A stretch of 8,124 bases of DNA from JBGLNJ01 sp964353405 (GTDB taxonomy: Bacteria; Chloroflexota; Anaerolineae; Fen-1058): the NCBI GenBank assembly GCA_964353405.1, contig CAYGWJ010000463.1, positions 1 through 8,124 of the forward strand, given 5' to 3'. The notes under the pieces are model-generated. The model saw only the letters and a list, made by a program, of their open reading frames with translations. It had not been told where the DNA came from and made no database searches. Shown piece after piece: positions 1 through 5,442 of the stretch. How positions within the stretch are numbered: position 1 is the stretch's first letter; the number at the start of each line of letters is the position of its first letter. A program made the position numbers and the translations under genes.

Positions 1-22
1 TTCATTCAAACGACTCTCGCCA

Positions 23-58
23 ATCTCACGGCTGCCGCTGAGATCAACCGTTGGGCGG
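23..58 (+). repeat. 3' end of a possible attC-like site, cut by the window edge
   Basis: The box GTTGGGC at 50-56 fits the integron R' consensus GTTRRRY exactly and sits just before the 61-341 repeat, in the position that GTTGTGC (950-956) and ATTGAGC (5150-5156) hold before the other copies. A small dyad, ATCTCA (23-28) with TGAGAT (39-44), lies upstream. The matching R'' half would be before base 1, so the site cannot be tested here. The assignment rests mainly on analogy with 887-956. Confidence 0.35.
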
Positions 59-60
59 CT

Positions 61-341
61 CGTTGGATCTGACCCGTTAGCGAGTTGAGCGTTTCGTCTC
101 ACACACGATGCGCCCGTCGTTGTGTGACAGTGAGCGCGAGCACAATGAGGTGCGTGTGGTCGAGCAGGCAGAGACGCCGCCGGTCCGCCCAGGCTAGCGC
201 GTCGCGTCGCGGTGCAAGTGAAAAGCCAAGGAAAGGAGTTGCGCCAATAAGTATGATCCGATCTGTTTTCATAGCATTTGTTCTTAACCGTCAGTGCGCC
301 TCACCGTGAGGCACACGCCTATTACTCAAGGAGAATAACCA
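61..341 (+). repeat. Long direct repeat, copy 1 (leader module)
   Basis: This stretch has no convincing gene. It recurs at 961-1240. From 85 to 344 and 984 to 1243 the two align without a gap over 260 bases, with about 26 differences by eye (about 90% identity); the first 24 bases need one gap. The first 44 bases also recur at 5161-5204. The module ends with a hairpin (294-316) and a ribosome binding site AAGGAG (328-333), eight bases before the ATG at 342. It probably carries the promoter and 5' untranslated region of the small gene behind it, but I could not settle on a -35/-10 pair. Open frames through it are not coding, because nearly all differences between copies would change amino acids. 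Confidence 0.85.
294..316 (+). promoter_or_regulatory. Leader hairpin, copy 1
   Basis: GTGCGCCTCA (294-303) and TGAGGCACAC (307-316) form a 10-bp stem with a CCG loop and one C-A mismatch. It stands 11 bases before the Shine-Dalgarno sequence of the SnoaL-like gene. The same hairpin precedes the genes at 1241 and 1716 and the gene remnant after 5469, with pair-preserving changes. Because there is no T run and the hairpin is upstream of a gene, a leader or translation-control element is more likely than a terminator. Confidence 0.6.
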
Positions 342-779
342 ATGTCAACTGAACAGAATAAAGCACTAGTCCGTCAACTCGTGGAGGAAATCTTCAATCG
401 GGGAAACATCAGTCTGGCCGATGAGCTCTTGGCGCCCGACTTTGTTGAACGCGAAGAACTGCCACCCGGAATGCCGCGTGATCGTGAGGGCGTCAAACTG
501 TTGACCACCATGCTGCGCAGCGCCTTCCCAGACTTCAAAGCCACGATAGACGATATTGTCGCCGAAGGCGATAAGGTGGTAATCCGTCAGACCTGGAGCG
601 GCACCCAGAAGGGTGAGTTTATGGGCGTTCCGCCAACCGGCAAGAGCGTATCCTTTGGCGTGATCGACATCCTCCGCATTGCTGAGGGCAAGTTTGTGGA
701 ACATTGGGGCCTGATGGATAGTATGGCTATGATGCAGCAACTTGGCGCAATGCCCGCGCCCGGACAAAGCGGAAGTTAG
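342..779 (+). CDS. SnoaL-like ester cyclase family protein
   Basis: A 145-residue cytosolic protein of the SnoaL-like (polyketide/ester cyclase, NTF2-fold) family. The N-terminus MSTEQNKALVRQLVEEIFNR is the usual first helix. ELLAPDFVEREE follows at about 29-40, then the strand-rich half with DDIVAEGDKVVIRQTWSGTQ (about 67-86), the loop MGVPPTGKSVSFGVIDILRI (about 91-110), and the C-terminal GKFVEHWGLMDSMAMMQQLG. Length is normal and the gene looks intact. The start is the ATG eight bases after AAGGAG. These proteins form a cone-shaped pocket that binds small hydrophobic ligands; most lack a known substrate, and none can be named here. It is the first small gene behind the repeated leader, with no partner gene in operon distance. 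Remnants of close relatives lie at 2000-2077 and 5207-5422. Confidence 0.88.
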   Translation: MSTEQNKALVRQLVEEIFNRGNISLADELLAPDFVEREELPPGMPRDREGVKLLTTMLRSAFPDFKATIDDIVAEGDKVVIRQTWSGTQKGEFMGVPPTGKSVSFGVIDILRIAEGKFVEHWGLMDSMAMMQQLGAMPAPGQSGS

Positions 780-838
780 ACACTAAGCCGCAGTTACAAG
801 CGGAGCGCGTCACTTTTTCAACATGGGTGTTACCAGAG

Positions 839-874
839 GTGCAAACACGCGAAGCCAAGCGAGGCGCTTTGCAC
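839..874 (+). other. Hairpin-forming spacer between the SnoaL gene and the attC-like site
   Basis: GTGCAAA (839-845) pairs perfectly with TTTGCAC (868-874) around a GC-rich loop. No T run follows. It might be a weak 3' hairpin for the SnoaL-like gene. The rest of 780-886 shows no gene. Confidence 0.3.
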
Positions 875-886
875 TCGTAGAGTGCG

Positions 887-956
887 GGCTAACACCGGGT
901 TGCAGGCGACGTTGCTCCGCTGCGCTTCGCAACACGCCTGAACCCGACCGTTGTGC
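887..956 (+). repeat. attC-like recombination site
   Basis: The order of parts matches an integron attC site. GGCTAAC (887-893, R''-like) is followed by CGGGTTGCAGGCG (896-908), an inner stem GTTGC/GCAAC (911-915 with 929-933), then CGCCTGAACCCG (935-946) and GTTGTGC (950-956, R'-like). The two long arms pair over 12 bp with a single bulged base, G902, the kind of extrahelical base that attC sites use to set strand choice. The R'' and R' boxes pair through AAC/GTT but match imperfectly beyond that. No integrase or attI is visible in the window. A REP-like palindrome is the alternative explanation. Confidence 0.55.
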
Positions 957-960
957 GGTG

Positions 961-1240
961 CGTTGGAGCGCCCCGTTGGCGAGTTGAACGTTTCGTCTCA
1001 CACACGATGCGCCCGTCGTTGTATGACAGTGAGCGCGAGCGCAGCGAGGCGCGCATGGTTGAGCAAGCAGAGACGCCGCCAGTCCGCCCGGGCTAGCGCG
1101 GAGCGTCGCAGTGCAAGTGAAAAGCCAAGGAAAGGAGTTGCGCCTATAAGTATGACCCAATCTGTTTTCATAGCATTTGTTATCAACCGTCAGTGCGCTT
1201 CACCGTGAGGCGCACACCAGTTACTCAAGGAGAATAACCC
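961..1240 (+). repeat. Long direct repeat, copy 2 (leader module)
   Basis: Second full copy of the module at 61-341, lying directly after the attC-like site at 887-956 and ending at the ATG of the first ABM-like gene. The end of the module, with the hairpin and AAGGAG (1227-1232), is kept, so two unrelated genes share one leader. Most differences from copy 1 are transitions. No gene is supported in 780-1240. Confidence 0.85.
1193..1215 (+). promoter_or_regulatory. Leader hairpin, copy 2
   Basis: GTGCGCTTCA (1193-1202) pairs with TGAGGCGCAC (1206-1215) over ten positions, one of them a T-G wobble (1199 with 1209), around a CCG loop. The equivalent pair is C-G in copy 1 and T-A in the copy at 5443-5469, so the stem is kept while its bases change. 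Confidence 0.6.
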
Positions 1241-1513
1241 ATGATTTACCTTAATGTTCGGCACACCGTCGCTGATTACGCTAAATGGCGCGCGGGTTTT
1301 GACGCTAACGAGGCCACCCGTCGGGCCGCTGGCGCAACGGGCGTCCAGCAGGTTTACCGCGATCTGGAAAATCCCGGCGCCATCACGGTCATCATGGAAT
1401 GGGACAACGCAGAAAAGGCGCGCCAGTTCGCGCAGGATCCGGCGTTGGCAGAAGCGATGAAGAACGCAGGCGTCACCAGCGCGCCGGAAATCCGCTTCCT
1501 CAATCGCGCGTAA
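1241..1513 (+). CDS. Small ABM-superfamily (dimeric alpha/beta-barrel) protein
   Basis: A 90-residue cytosolic protein that I place in the dimeric alpha/beta-barrel (antibiotic biosynthesis monooxygenase-like) superfamily. Features are the opening strand MIYLNVRHTVADYAKWRAGF, a middle strand ITVIMEWDNAEKARQFAQDP (about 48-67), and the C-terminal APEIRFLNRA. It is full length for the single-domain form. Members of this superfamily act as cofactor-free monooxygenases, cyclases or simple stress proteins, and no catalytic signature lets me choose. ATG 1241 lies eight bases after AAGGAG (1227-1232). The gene stands alone behind leader copy 2; a second family member follows at 1716, too divergent to be a recent duplicate. 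Confidence 0.8.
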   Translation: MIYLNVRHTVADYAKWRAGFDANEATRRAAGATGVQQVYRDLENPGAITVIMEWDNAEKARQFAQDPALAEAMKNAGVTSAPEIRFLNRA

Positions 1514-1623
1514 ACGCTCATACCGCTGGCTGGCGTGGTAGAGTTGCTGCAACAAATCGGCGTGACTCTTTCCTCAAGATAGACCAGCCGTTGAGCGTGT
1601 CGCTGGGTATAGAGGTCGAGCGT

Positions 1624-1658
1624 GCGCGCCGCCGTGCTAACACTATTCGGCGGCGCGC
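1624..1658 (+). other. Strong GC-rich hairpin between the two ABM-like genes
   Basis: GCGCGCCGCCG (1624-1634) and CGGCGGCGCGC (1648-1658) form a perfect 11-bp stem with a 13-base loop that contains GCTAACAC, a string also found at the R'' ends of the attC-like sites (889-895 and 5030-5036). No T run follows, so intrinsic termination is doubtful. It could be a worn attC-like site or a transcript-stabilising stem. Confidence 0.45.
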
Positions 1659-1668
1659 TGAATCATCC

Positions 1669-1690
1669 GTGCGCCTCGCGTGAGGCGCAC
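1669..1690 (+). promoter_or_regulatory. Leader hairpin, copy 3
   Basis: GTGCGCCTC (1669-1677) and GAGGCGCAC (1682-1690) form a perfect 9-bp stem with a GCGT loop. It stands 12 bases before the AGGAG (1703-1707) of the second ABM-like gene, the same layout as at 294-316 and 1193-1215. The long module that normally precedes the hairpin is absent here. Confidence 0.6.
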
Positions 1691-1715
1691 ACCTATTACA
1701 CCAGGAGAAACTATC

Positions 1716-1997
1716 ATGTACGGGACCGTTGCAAAATTAACCGTGAAACCGGGCCAGGTCAACGCCTTGAGGAGTGCCATGACATCACCGTCCCCACGCC
1801 CCGGCTCTGTGGCCGGCTATGTATATCAAATGGACAAAGACCCCAACGTGCTATACCTGGTAGTCATGTTCGAAAGCAAAGAAGCCTACCGGGCCAATGC
1901 GGATCGGCCTGAGACAAACGCCGAATTTGAAAAGATGATGCAGTTCCTCGTCGCCGAACCGGAATGGCACGACGGCGAGGTCGTCAAGGTCGAATAG
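1716..1997 (+). CDS. ABM-family quinol monooxygenase-like protein
   Basis: A 93-residue cytosolic protein that resembles single-domain antibiotic biosynthesis monooxygenase (ABM) proteins. MYGTVAKLTVKPGQVNALRS is the first strand and helix, GSVAGYVYQMDKDPN (about 30-44) the second strand region, and VLYLVVMFESKEAYRANADR (about 45-64) the central strand followed by the usual helix with its Y-R-A-N pattern. Family members are usually dimers with an open pocket; some oxidise quinols or aromatic substrates without a cofactor. The substrate here is unknown. I chose ATG 1716 because AGGAG (1703-1707) lies eight bases upstream; earlier in-frame starts run through the leader hairpin. A SnoaL remnant begins two bases after the stop. 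Confidence 0.82.
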   Translation: MYGTVAKLTVKPGQVNALRSAMTSPSPRPGSVAGYVYQMDKDPNVLYLVVMFESKEAYRANADRPETNAEFEKMMQFLVAEPEWHDGEVVKVE

Positions 1998-1999
1998 AG

Positions 2000-2077
2000 G
2001 GCGAAAGCAAGAGTTGGGGCCTGTTTGACCAATTCGGCCTGCTGCAACAACTGCGCGTTATACCCATGCCGGAGTAG
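2000..2077 (+). pseudogene. C-terminal remnant of a SnoaL-like gene
   Basis: Twenty-five codons read GESKSWGLFDQF followed by GLLQQLRVIPMPE and a stop. This matches the end of the SnoaL family: compare GLMDSMAMMQQLGAMP in the gene at 342-779 and TSLLGQLGLLPPM in the remnant at 5207-5422. The bases after the stop, AGCGGAAGGTAAG, also resemble those at the 3' end of the 342-779 gene (AGCGGAAGTTAG). There is no start codon or body, so this is the tail of a deleted gene that became joined to the end of the ABM gene. The following 2078-2270 shows no gene. Confidence 0.7.
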
Positions 2078-2282
2078 AGCGGAAGGTAAGCATTCGACGT
2101 CATCCGCAGCTTGCCGGTTCGCTGGGAAGACGGTTTTCTCAAGCGCCGCAACCCGCGCCCCGTTGGTGGGCCACGTGGGCCATAACGTAGCAGGAAAACC
2201 TAGACAAATGCAGCATTCGCGCGCAAGCGATGACGGGCGCAGCGAACAGACAAAATAGGCCGGCTCTAACAAGGAGGTAGAT

Positions 2283-2567
2283 GTGCAAGCAGCACCGGGG
2301 CTCTATAGCATGGGACAAAGCCAGGGCGGGAACGTTCACGCTTTTCTGCTGGACGATAGGAACGGGCTGACGCTGGTCGCGGGCGATGCGGTTTGCACCT
2401 GGCCGACCTTTATGCTCGGCTGGAAAGGCTTCCTGCTGAATCCGAAACAGCACCAGGTATCGCTCCGTCGTCTGGCGGAATTGGATGCCGAGGTGCTGTG
2501 CGTTGGCCACGGTGAGCCGCTGACGTCGGGCGGGGCAACACGCCTTCGAGCTGCCCTGCACCGGTAG
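2283..2567 (+). pseudogene. Metallo-beta-lactamase-fold protein with its metal-binding region deleted
   Basis: The 94 residues carry both ends of a metallo-beta-lactamase-fold hydrolase but not the middle. The N-terminal strands, APGLYSMGQSQGGNVHAFLL and DDRNGLTLV, lead straight into AGDAV (about 33-37). The C-terminal part follows: LLNPKQHQVSLRRLAELDAE, then VLCVGHGEPL with the late GHG motif. The HxHxDH zinc motif and the next histidine, normally between these parts, are absent. Family members are usually well over 200 residues, so more than 100 were probably lost, in frame. A GTG start at 2283 lies five bases after AAGGAGG (2271-2277), so it may still be translated; an ATG at 2281 is in another frame. 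Hydrolase activity is not expected. Confidence 0.75.
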
Positions 2568-2595
2568 CGTTCGTGACGCAGGTCATTTCATTCCT

Positions 2596-2610
2596 GGGGC
2601 ATTAGGCCCC
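2596..2610 (+). terminator. Short GC hairpin after the MBL remnant (weak terminator candidate)
   Basis: GGGGC (2596-2600) and GCCCC (2606-2610) form a 5-bp stem with a five-base loop. It lies 28 bases after the stop of the MBL remnant and before the GGAGG site of the membrane protein. No T run follows, so this is a weak call. Confidence 0.25.
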
Positions 2611-2638
2611 GCATACTTGTGATACGCGGAGGATAATC

Positions 2639-3454
2639 ATGTTACGCAAACCCAGTTCCATTGACGGGGTTGGAATCGTCCAGTTTTTCCTGGCAGCCGC
2701 CTTTGTGGTCTGGCTGATCATCTGGCCGGACACGGGCGTCAACTTTGCCTGGCCCATACATCCGCGCCTGACGGCGATGTTCATTGGCACCGGGTTCATC
2801 CTGCGGGTTTTTCTGGGCTATCATCTCTGGCGCGAGAAATTTTGGTACCGACTGCGATGGATCAAGTGGGGCAACTTTGTGTTTCTGGGGGTGCTGTTTA
2901 TTGCCACCTTCTGGCACCTGAACGAGATGAATTGGAAACCGAATATTGGCGTGGCGCATATCTGGGTGGTGGCGTATATCGTCGAGCCGTTGATCCTGAC
3001 ATTGATCGAGCCGCACGGAGCTGAAAGCAACGCCCGGGTGCCTGCGGAGCTTGCCGAAGGGCCCGTCTCCATCGGGCTGAAAAGAATGCTGGCCGCCGTT
3101 TACATCCTGGGCATCACCGGCGCCGCGTTTCTGTTCTTCAACCCGGCTTTCGCAGACACGCGCTGGCCATGGCCGCTCGACGCATTCGATGCACGGATCA
3201 TGGCTGCCTGGCCGGCCGCGTGTGCCGTCTGGGCAGCGACCATGTACTTTTGCCAAGACTGGGCCGAGATCAAAATGGGGGTGCAGACGCTGATCGTCTA
3301 CACCACAGCGCTGTTTCTAGTCTGGCTGGCCACGTTCTCACAGTATGACCCGGCGCGCCACAACGGGTGGACCTTTGGGATTTCGACGGGTCTGGTCGCC
3401 GCGCTGCTCATTTTCTTCTACTGGCGTCAAGCGGCATCACGCCGGAAAGCCTGA
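2639..3454 (+). CDS. Eight-helix integral membrane protein of unknown function
   Basis: A 271-residue protein that I do not recognise as a named family. Hydrophobic segments suggest eight transmembrane helices at roughly 11-30, 46-64, 77-94, 104-123, 150-167, 187-205, 213-233 and 246-263. A hydrophilic loop at 125-149 (GAESNARVPAELAEGPVSIG) divides it into two sets of four. The chain is rich in Trp. A basic, aromatic stretch (REKFWYRLRWIKW) lies between helices 2 and 3, and the C-terminus is basic (RQAASRRKA). There is no signal peptide beyond helix 1 and no obvious catalytic or transporter motif. The ATG at 2639 follows a GGAGG a few bases upstream. It appears to be a single-gene unit between the cassette-like region and the gene at 3608. 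Confidence 0.8.
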   Translation: MLRKPSSIDGVGIVQFFLAAAFVVWLIIWPDTGVNFAWPIHPRLTAMFIGTGFILRVFLGYHLWREKFWYRLRWIKWGNFVFLGVLFIATFWHLNEMNWKPNIGVAHIWVVAYIVEPLILTLIEPHGAESNARVPAELAEGPVSIGLKRMLAAVYILGITGAAFLFFNPAFADTRWPWPLDAFDARIMAAWPAACAVWAATMYFCQDWAEIKMGVQTLIVYTTALFLVWLATFSQYDPARHNGWTFGISTGLVAALLIFFYWRQAASRRKA

Positions 3455-3546
3455 GTATGCAGCGTACTTTGCGCTACGCTCATTGCAGCAAAGATGGCCC
3501 GTGGCTGACAAGGGCCGTTTTGAAAAATGCCGGCTGTTCCACTGCA

Positions 3547-3581
3547 AATGTCACGGTAATGTCACGGTGATTTGGTATGCT
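3547..3581 (+). promoter_or_regulatory. Tandem 11-bp operator with -10 box (Pho-box-like)
   Basis: AATGTCACGGT occurs twice in a row without change (3547-3557 and 3558-3568), so the two TGTCA cores sit 11 bp apart on the same face of the helix. A good -10 box, TATGCT (3576-3581), begins seven bases after the second repeat, where an activator would replace a -35 box. Direct TGTCA repeats at 11-bp spacing are the classic form of PhoB/OmpR-family response-regulator sites. The target would be the gene at 3608, with a 5' untranslated region of about 20 bases. Confidence 0.6.
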
Positions 3582-3607
3582 GGTTATCAAGAACTTGAGA
3601 GGCGGGT

Positions 3608-3826
3608 ATGGCAGCGCGGCGCTACGAATCCTATTTGCTTCGCTTGTGGGAATCGGACAAAGCTGGTGAATTGATCTGGCGCGCTTCGCTCGAATCAACC
3701 GACACCGGCCAGCGCCATGGGTTCACCGACCTGGCAAGCCTGTTCGCTTATCTCGAAACAGTCTGTCAGACCTTGCCGCCGGACGATGCCCAAGGGCTGA
3801 CCAGGCCCTCGGTAGTATCTGAATAG
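3608..3826 (+). CDS. Small conserved-looking hypothetical protein
   Basis: A 72-residue protein without a signal peptide or membrane segment. It opens with the basic, aromatic RRYESYLLRLW, then a strand-like stretch (GELIWRASLESTDTGQRHGF, about 20-39) and a helix (TDLASLFAYLETVCQTL, about 40-56), ending in a disordered tail. The pattern of a short beta meander followed by a helix recalls small proteins that I associate with Chloroflexota genomes, but I can name no family or function. ATG 3608 follows a purine-rich GAGAGG by about six bases and a convincing promoter (3547-3581), which supports it as a real gene. It is not tightly linked to either neighbour: the membrane gene ends 153 bases before it and the lipoprotein starts 117 bases after it. 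Confidence 0.65.
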   Translation: MAARRYESYLLRLWESDKAGELIWRASLESTDTGQRHGFTDLASLFAYLETVCQTLPPDDAQGLTRPSVVSE

Positions 3827-3852
3827 AGTTACAGTTGAAAAGGTATTGCATA

Positions 3853-3878
3853 TTGTCGAGGTATTCAGAACTCGACAA
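3853..3878 (+). promoter_or_regulatory. Dyad upstream of the NHL lipoprotein
   Basis: TTGTCGAG (3853-3860) and CTCGACAA (3871-3878) are perfect 8-bp inverted arms with a 10-base spacer, so the arm centres are 18 bases apart. There is no T run after it. It lies 65 bases before the lipoprotein start, which fits an operator for a dimeric repressor or activator; a weak terminator for the gene at 3608 is also possible. I could not fix a promoter beside it. Confidence 0.5.
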
Positions 3879-3943
3879 GAGACGATAACCAGGAAGGAAG
3901 CAAATCACGTGGTCGCTTTCATAGACATGAGCCGGAGGACAAT

Positions 3944-4963
3944 ATGATAAAGAGAAAAACAACATTGTGGGCCGTGTTGCTGCTAGCGGGACTGCTAGCG
4001 GCTTGTAGCGGCAATACCTCTACGCCCCAGCCGCCTGCTGCTACACCGACAACGGCCATAACGCCCACGGTCGCGCCGATCGTCTGGGCTGGCGATCATC
4101 CGACCGTTCAGATGGATCTCATCGCGACGATTACAAGCAGCCCTACGCCGTTGGGCGAGGTGAGAGGTCTGGCACTTGACCAGGAAGGGGACCTCTATGT
4201 CATAGATACAGGTAACTCGAGAGTGCTGAAATTCGACCGCACCGGCAAGTTCCTGATGCAATGGGGCAGTCAGGGGACAGGGGATGGCCAGTTCGTCATG
4301 AGTGGTATCAATGGTAACGGTGCTGGGTTTGTGGCCGTGGACCCCCTGGGCAATGTGTATGTAACCGACAATACTCATGTCCAGAAGTTCGACAGCCAGG
4401 GGAAGTTCCTGATCAAGTGGGGGACGCAGGGCACGGGCGAAGGTCAGTTCATGGTCACGTCAGCGATTGCCATCGACCCACAGAACCATGTCTACGTTGT
4501 AGACCTCGACAACAACGACGTTCAGAAGTTCGACGGAAGTGGCAAGTTTCTTCTCAAATGGGGTGAGAAAGGATCGGGCGAGGGTCAATTCAATAAACCC
4601 ACCGCCGTGGCGATCGACGCGCAGGGGAATGTCCTTGTGGTCGACGCCTTGACTGGCCGGCTCCAGAAGTTCGACAGCAGCGGCAGGTTCCTGAGCCAGG
4701 TTTACCTCGGAGCGGTTGATGGGCTGGTTATTGGTCCGGTTGCCCTGGCTGTGGGCAATCAGGGACAGATCTACATTGGGGAGTATGCAAACGGTCGCGT
4801 CGTCGAATTCGACAGTTCCGGCAAACTCCTCGCCGCTTGGGGTAACACGCGTACGTTCGAGGAAGATATGTCCGAAGCGGGTGGTCTGGCACTCGACAAA
4901 GATGGCACTGTGTACGTTGCCGATGCCTTCAGCCACCGCGTCCTGAAATTCCGGCAGCACTGA
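3944..4963 (+). CDS. NHL-repeat beta-propeller lipoprotein
   Basis: A 339-residue exported lipoprotein. The N-terminus MIKRKTTLWAVLLLAGLLAA is a signal peptide, and LAAC gives the lipobox with the lipidated cysteine at residue 21. A Ser/Thr/Pro-rich linker (about 22-46) follows. Six NHL-type blades lie at about 70-108, 127-160, 173-207, 219-255, 264-300 and 312-337, each with the pattern ALD..G.LYV.D....R..KFD..GKFL..WG; several end in G.G.GQF. Six blades would close a full propeller, so the protein looks complete. It would be tethered outside the membrane; NHL propellers usually bind proteins, sugars or other ligands and need not be enzymes. The ATG at 3944 follows GGAGG closely. It is transcribed alone, perhaps under control of the dyad at 3853-3878. 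Confidence 0.9.
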   Translation: MIKRKTTLWAVLLLAGLLAACSGNTSTPQPPAATPTTAITPTVAPIVWAGDHPTVQMDLIATITSSPTPLGEVRGLALDQEGDLYVIDTGNSRVLKFDRTGKFLMQWGSQGTGDGQFVMSGINGNGAGFVAVDPLGNVYVTDNTHVQKFDSQGKFLIKWGTQGTGEGQFMVTSAIAIDPQNHVYVVDLDNNDVQKFDGSGKFLLKWGEKGSGEGQFNKPTAVAIDAQGNVLVVDALTGRLQKFDSSGRFLSQVYLGAVDGLVIGPVALAVGNQGQIYIGEYANGRVVEFDSSGKLLAAWGNTRTFEEDMSEAGGLALDKDGTVYVADAFSHRVLKFRQH

Positions 4964-5027
4964 TCTCCCCCCTATTCGTGCTTAACTTAGCGTTGTTATC
5001 AGGAGTAAATTCGGGGTAAAGGGCGCG

Positions 5028-5156
5028 GGCTAACACCGCGTGAAGCGGACGTGTGGGATTCTGCGCGGTTTGCAAGCATTTTTCTGGCTTTGAGTTTTTC
5101 CTGCTCCCAAAGCGAATCCACACCCGCCCAGCCGCCACGAACGCAAACCATTGAGC
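5028..5156 (+). repeat. Long attC-like fold
   Basis: GGCTAAC (5028-5034) opens the site exactly as at 887-893. Nested arms follow: GCGT and GCGG (5038-5048), then GTGTGGGATTC (5051-5061), which pairs with GAATCCACAC (5114-5123) leaving one G bulged, and then CCGC and ACGC (about 5131-5144). The site closes with ATTGAGC (5150-5156), a worn form of GTTRRRY. At about 129 bases it is within the range of long attC sites. The lipoprotein stop is 65 bases upstream, and 4964-5206 holds no gene. Confidence 0.45.
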
Positions 5157-5160
5157 AGCT

Positions 5161-5204
5161 CGTTGGAGCTGACCCGTTAGCGAGTTGAACGTTTCGTTTC
5201 ACAC
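5161..5204 (+). repeat. Long direct repeat, truncated copy 3
   Basis: The first 44 bases of the 61-341 module return here, running from CGTTGG to the CACAC at 5200-5204. Two bases later the sequence changes to the middle of a SnoaL-like gene. The remaining ~230 bases of the module, up to its hairpin, are missing. The hairpin itself reappears at 5443-5469, after the SnoaL fragment. Confidence 0.75.
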
Positions 5205-5206
5205 AG

Positions 5207-5422
5207 GGCGACTATGTCGTCACCCATTGGAAGGTCGGCGGCGGCGCAAATACCGGCCCGCTGCGCACTCCCTCCGGCGGAACCATTCCGCCTACAGGCA
5301 AGACGGCGACGCTCGTGGGCAGCACAACAACGCAGGTCAAGAACGGCAAGATCACCCATGCCTGGACGTTCTGGGATATGACCTCGCTGTTAGGCCAGTT
5401 GGGGCTGTTGCCGCCGATGTGA
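5207..5422 (+). pseudogene. C-terminal half of a SnoaL-like gene
   Basis: From GGC at 5207 the frame reads GDYVVTHWKVGGGANTG, then PPTGKTATLVGSTTTQVKNG, then KITHAWTFWDMTSLLGQLGL and LPPM before the TGA at 5420-5422. This is the second half of a SnoaL-like fold: compare DKVVIRQTWSGTQ, PPTGKSVSF and GKFVEHWGLMDSM in the intact gene at 342-779. About 70 N-terminal residues and any start codon are missing, and the break falls within two bases of the end of the repeat at 5161-5204. The loss is therefore best explained by recombination or deletion at the repeat boundary. Confidence 0.8.
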
Positions 5423-5442
5423 TCGCTTATCGCCAATCGCTC

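Noticed and set aside
85..309. Open frame through leader copy 1 (and its equivalent at 951-1208 in copy 2), also a shared 18-codon leader peptide MIRSVFIAFVLNRQCASP
   Set aside because: Comparing the two copies in this frame, about 15 codon changes alter the amino acid and only two are silent, so the protein is not under selection. The spacing to a Shine-Dalgarno sequence is also poor.
810..1160. Minus-strand open frame across the attC-like site and repeat copy 2
   Set aside because: No protein-like composition or family resemblance, and it runs through folded repeat DNA. The equivalent region of copy 1 gives no matching frame of the same extent.
61..1240. CRISPR array or tandem insertion-sequence ends
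   Set aside because: Repeats are long (about 280 bp), only two full copies, separated by about 620 bp containing a gene. There are no short regular spacers and no transposase between them.
2166..2182. GTGGGCCA twice in close tandem
   Set aside because: Only eight bases, GC-rich, with no promoter or gene placed to use it; chance is a sufficient explanation.
2642..3256. Long minus-strand frame opposite the membrane protein
   Set aside because: It is the shadow of a clearly coding plus-strand gene with eight hydrophobic helices and a good ribosome binding site.
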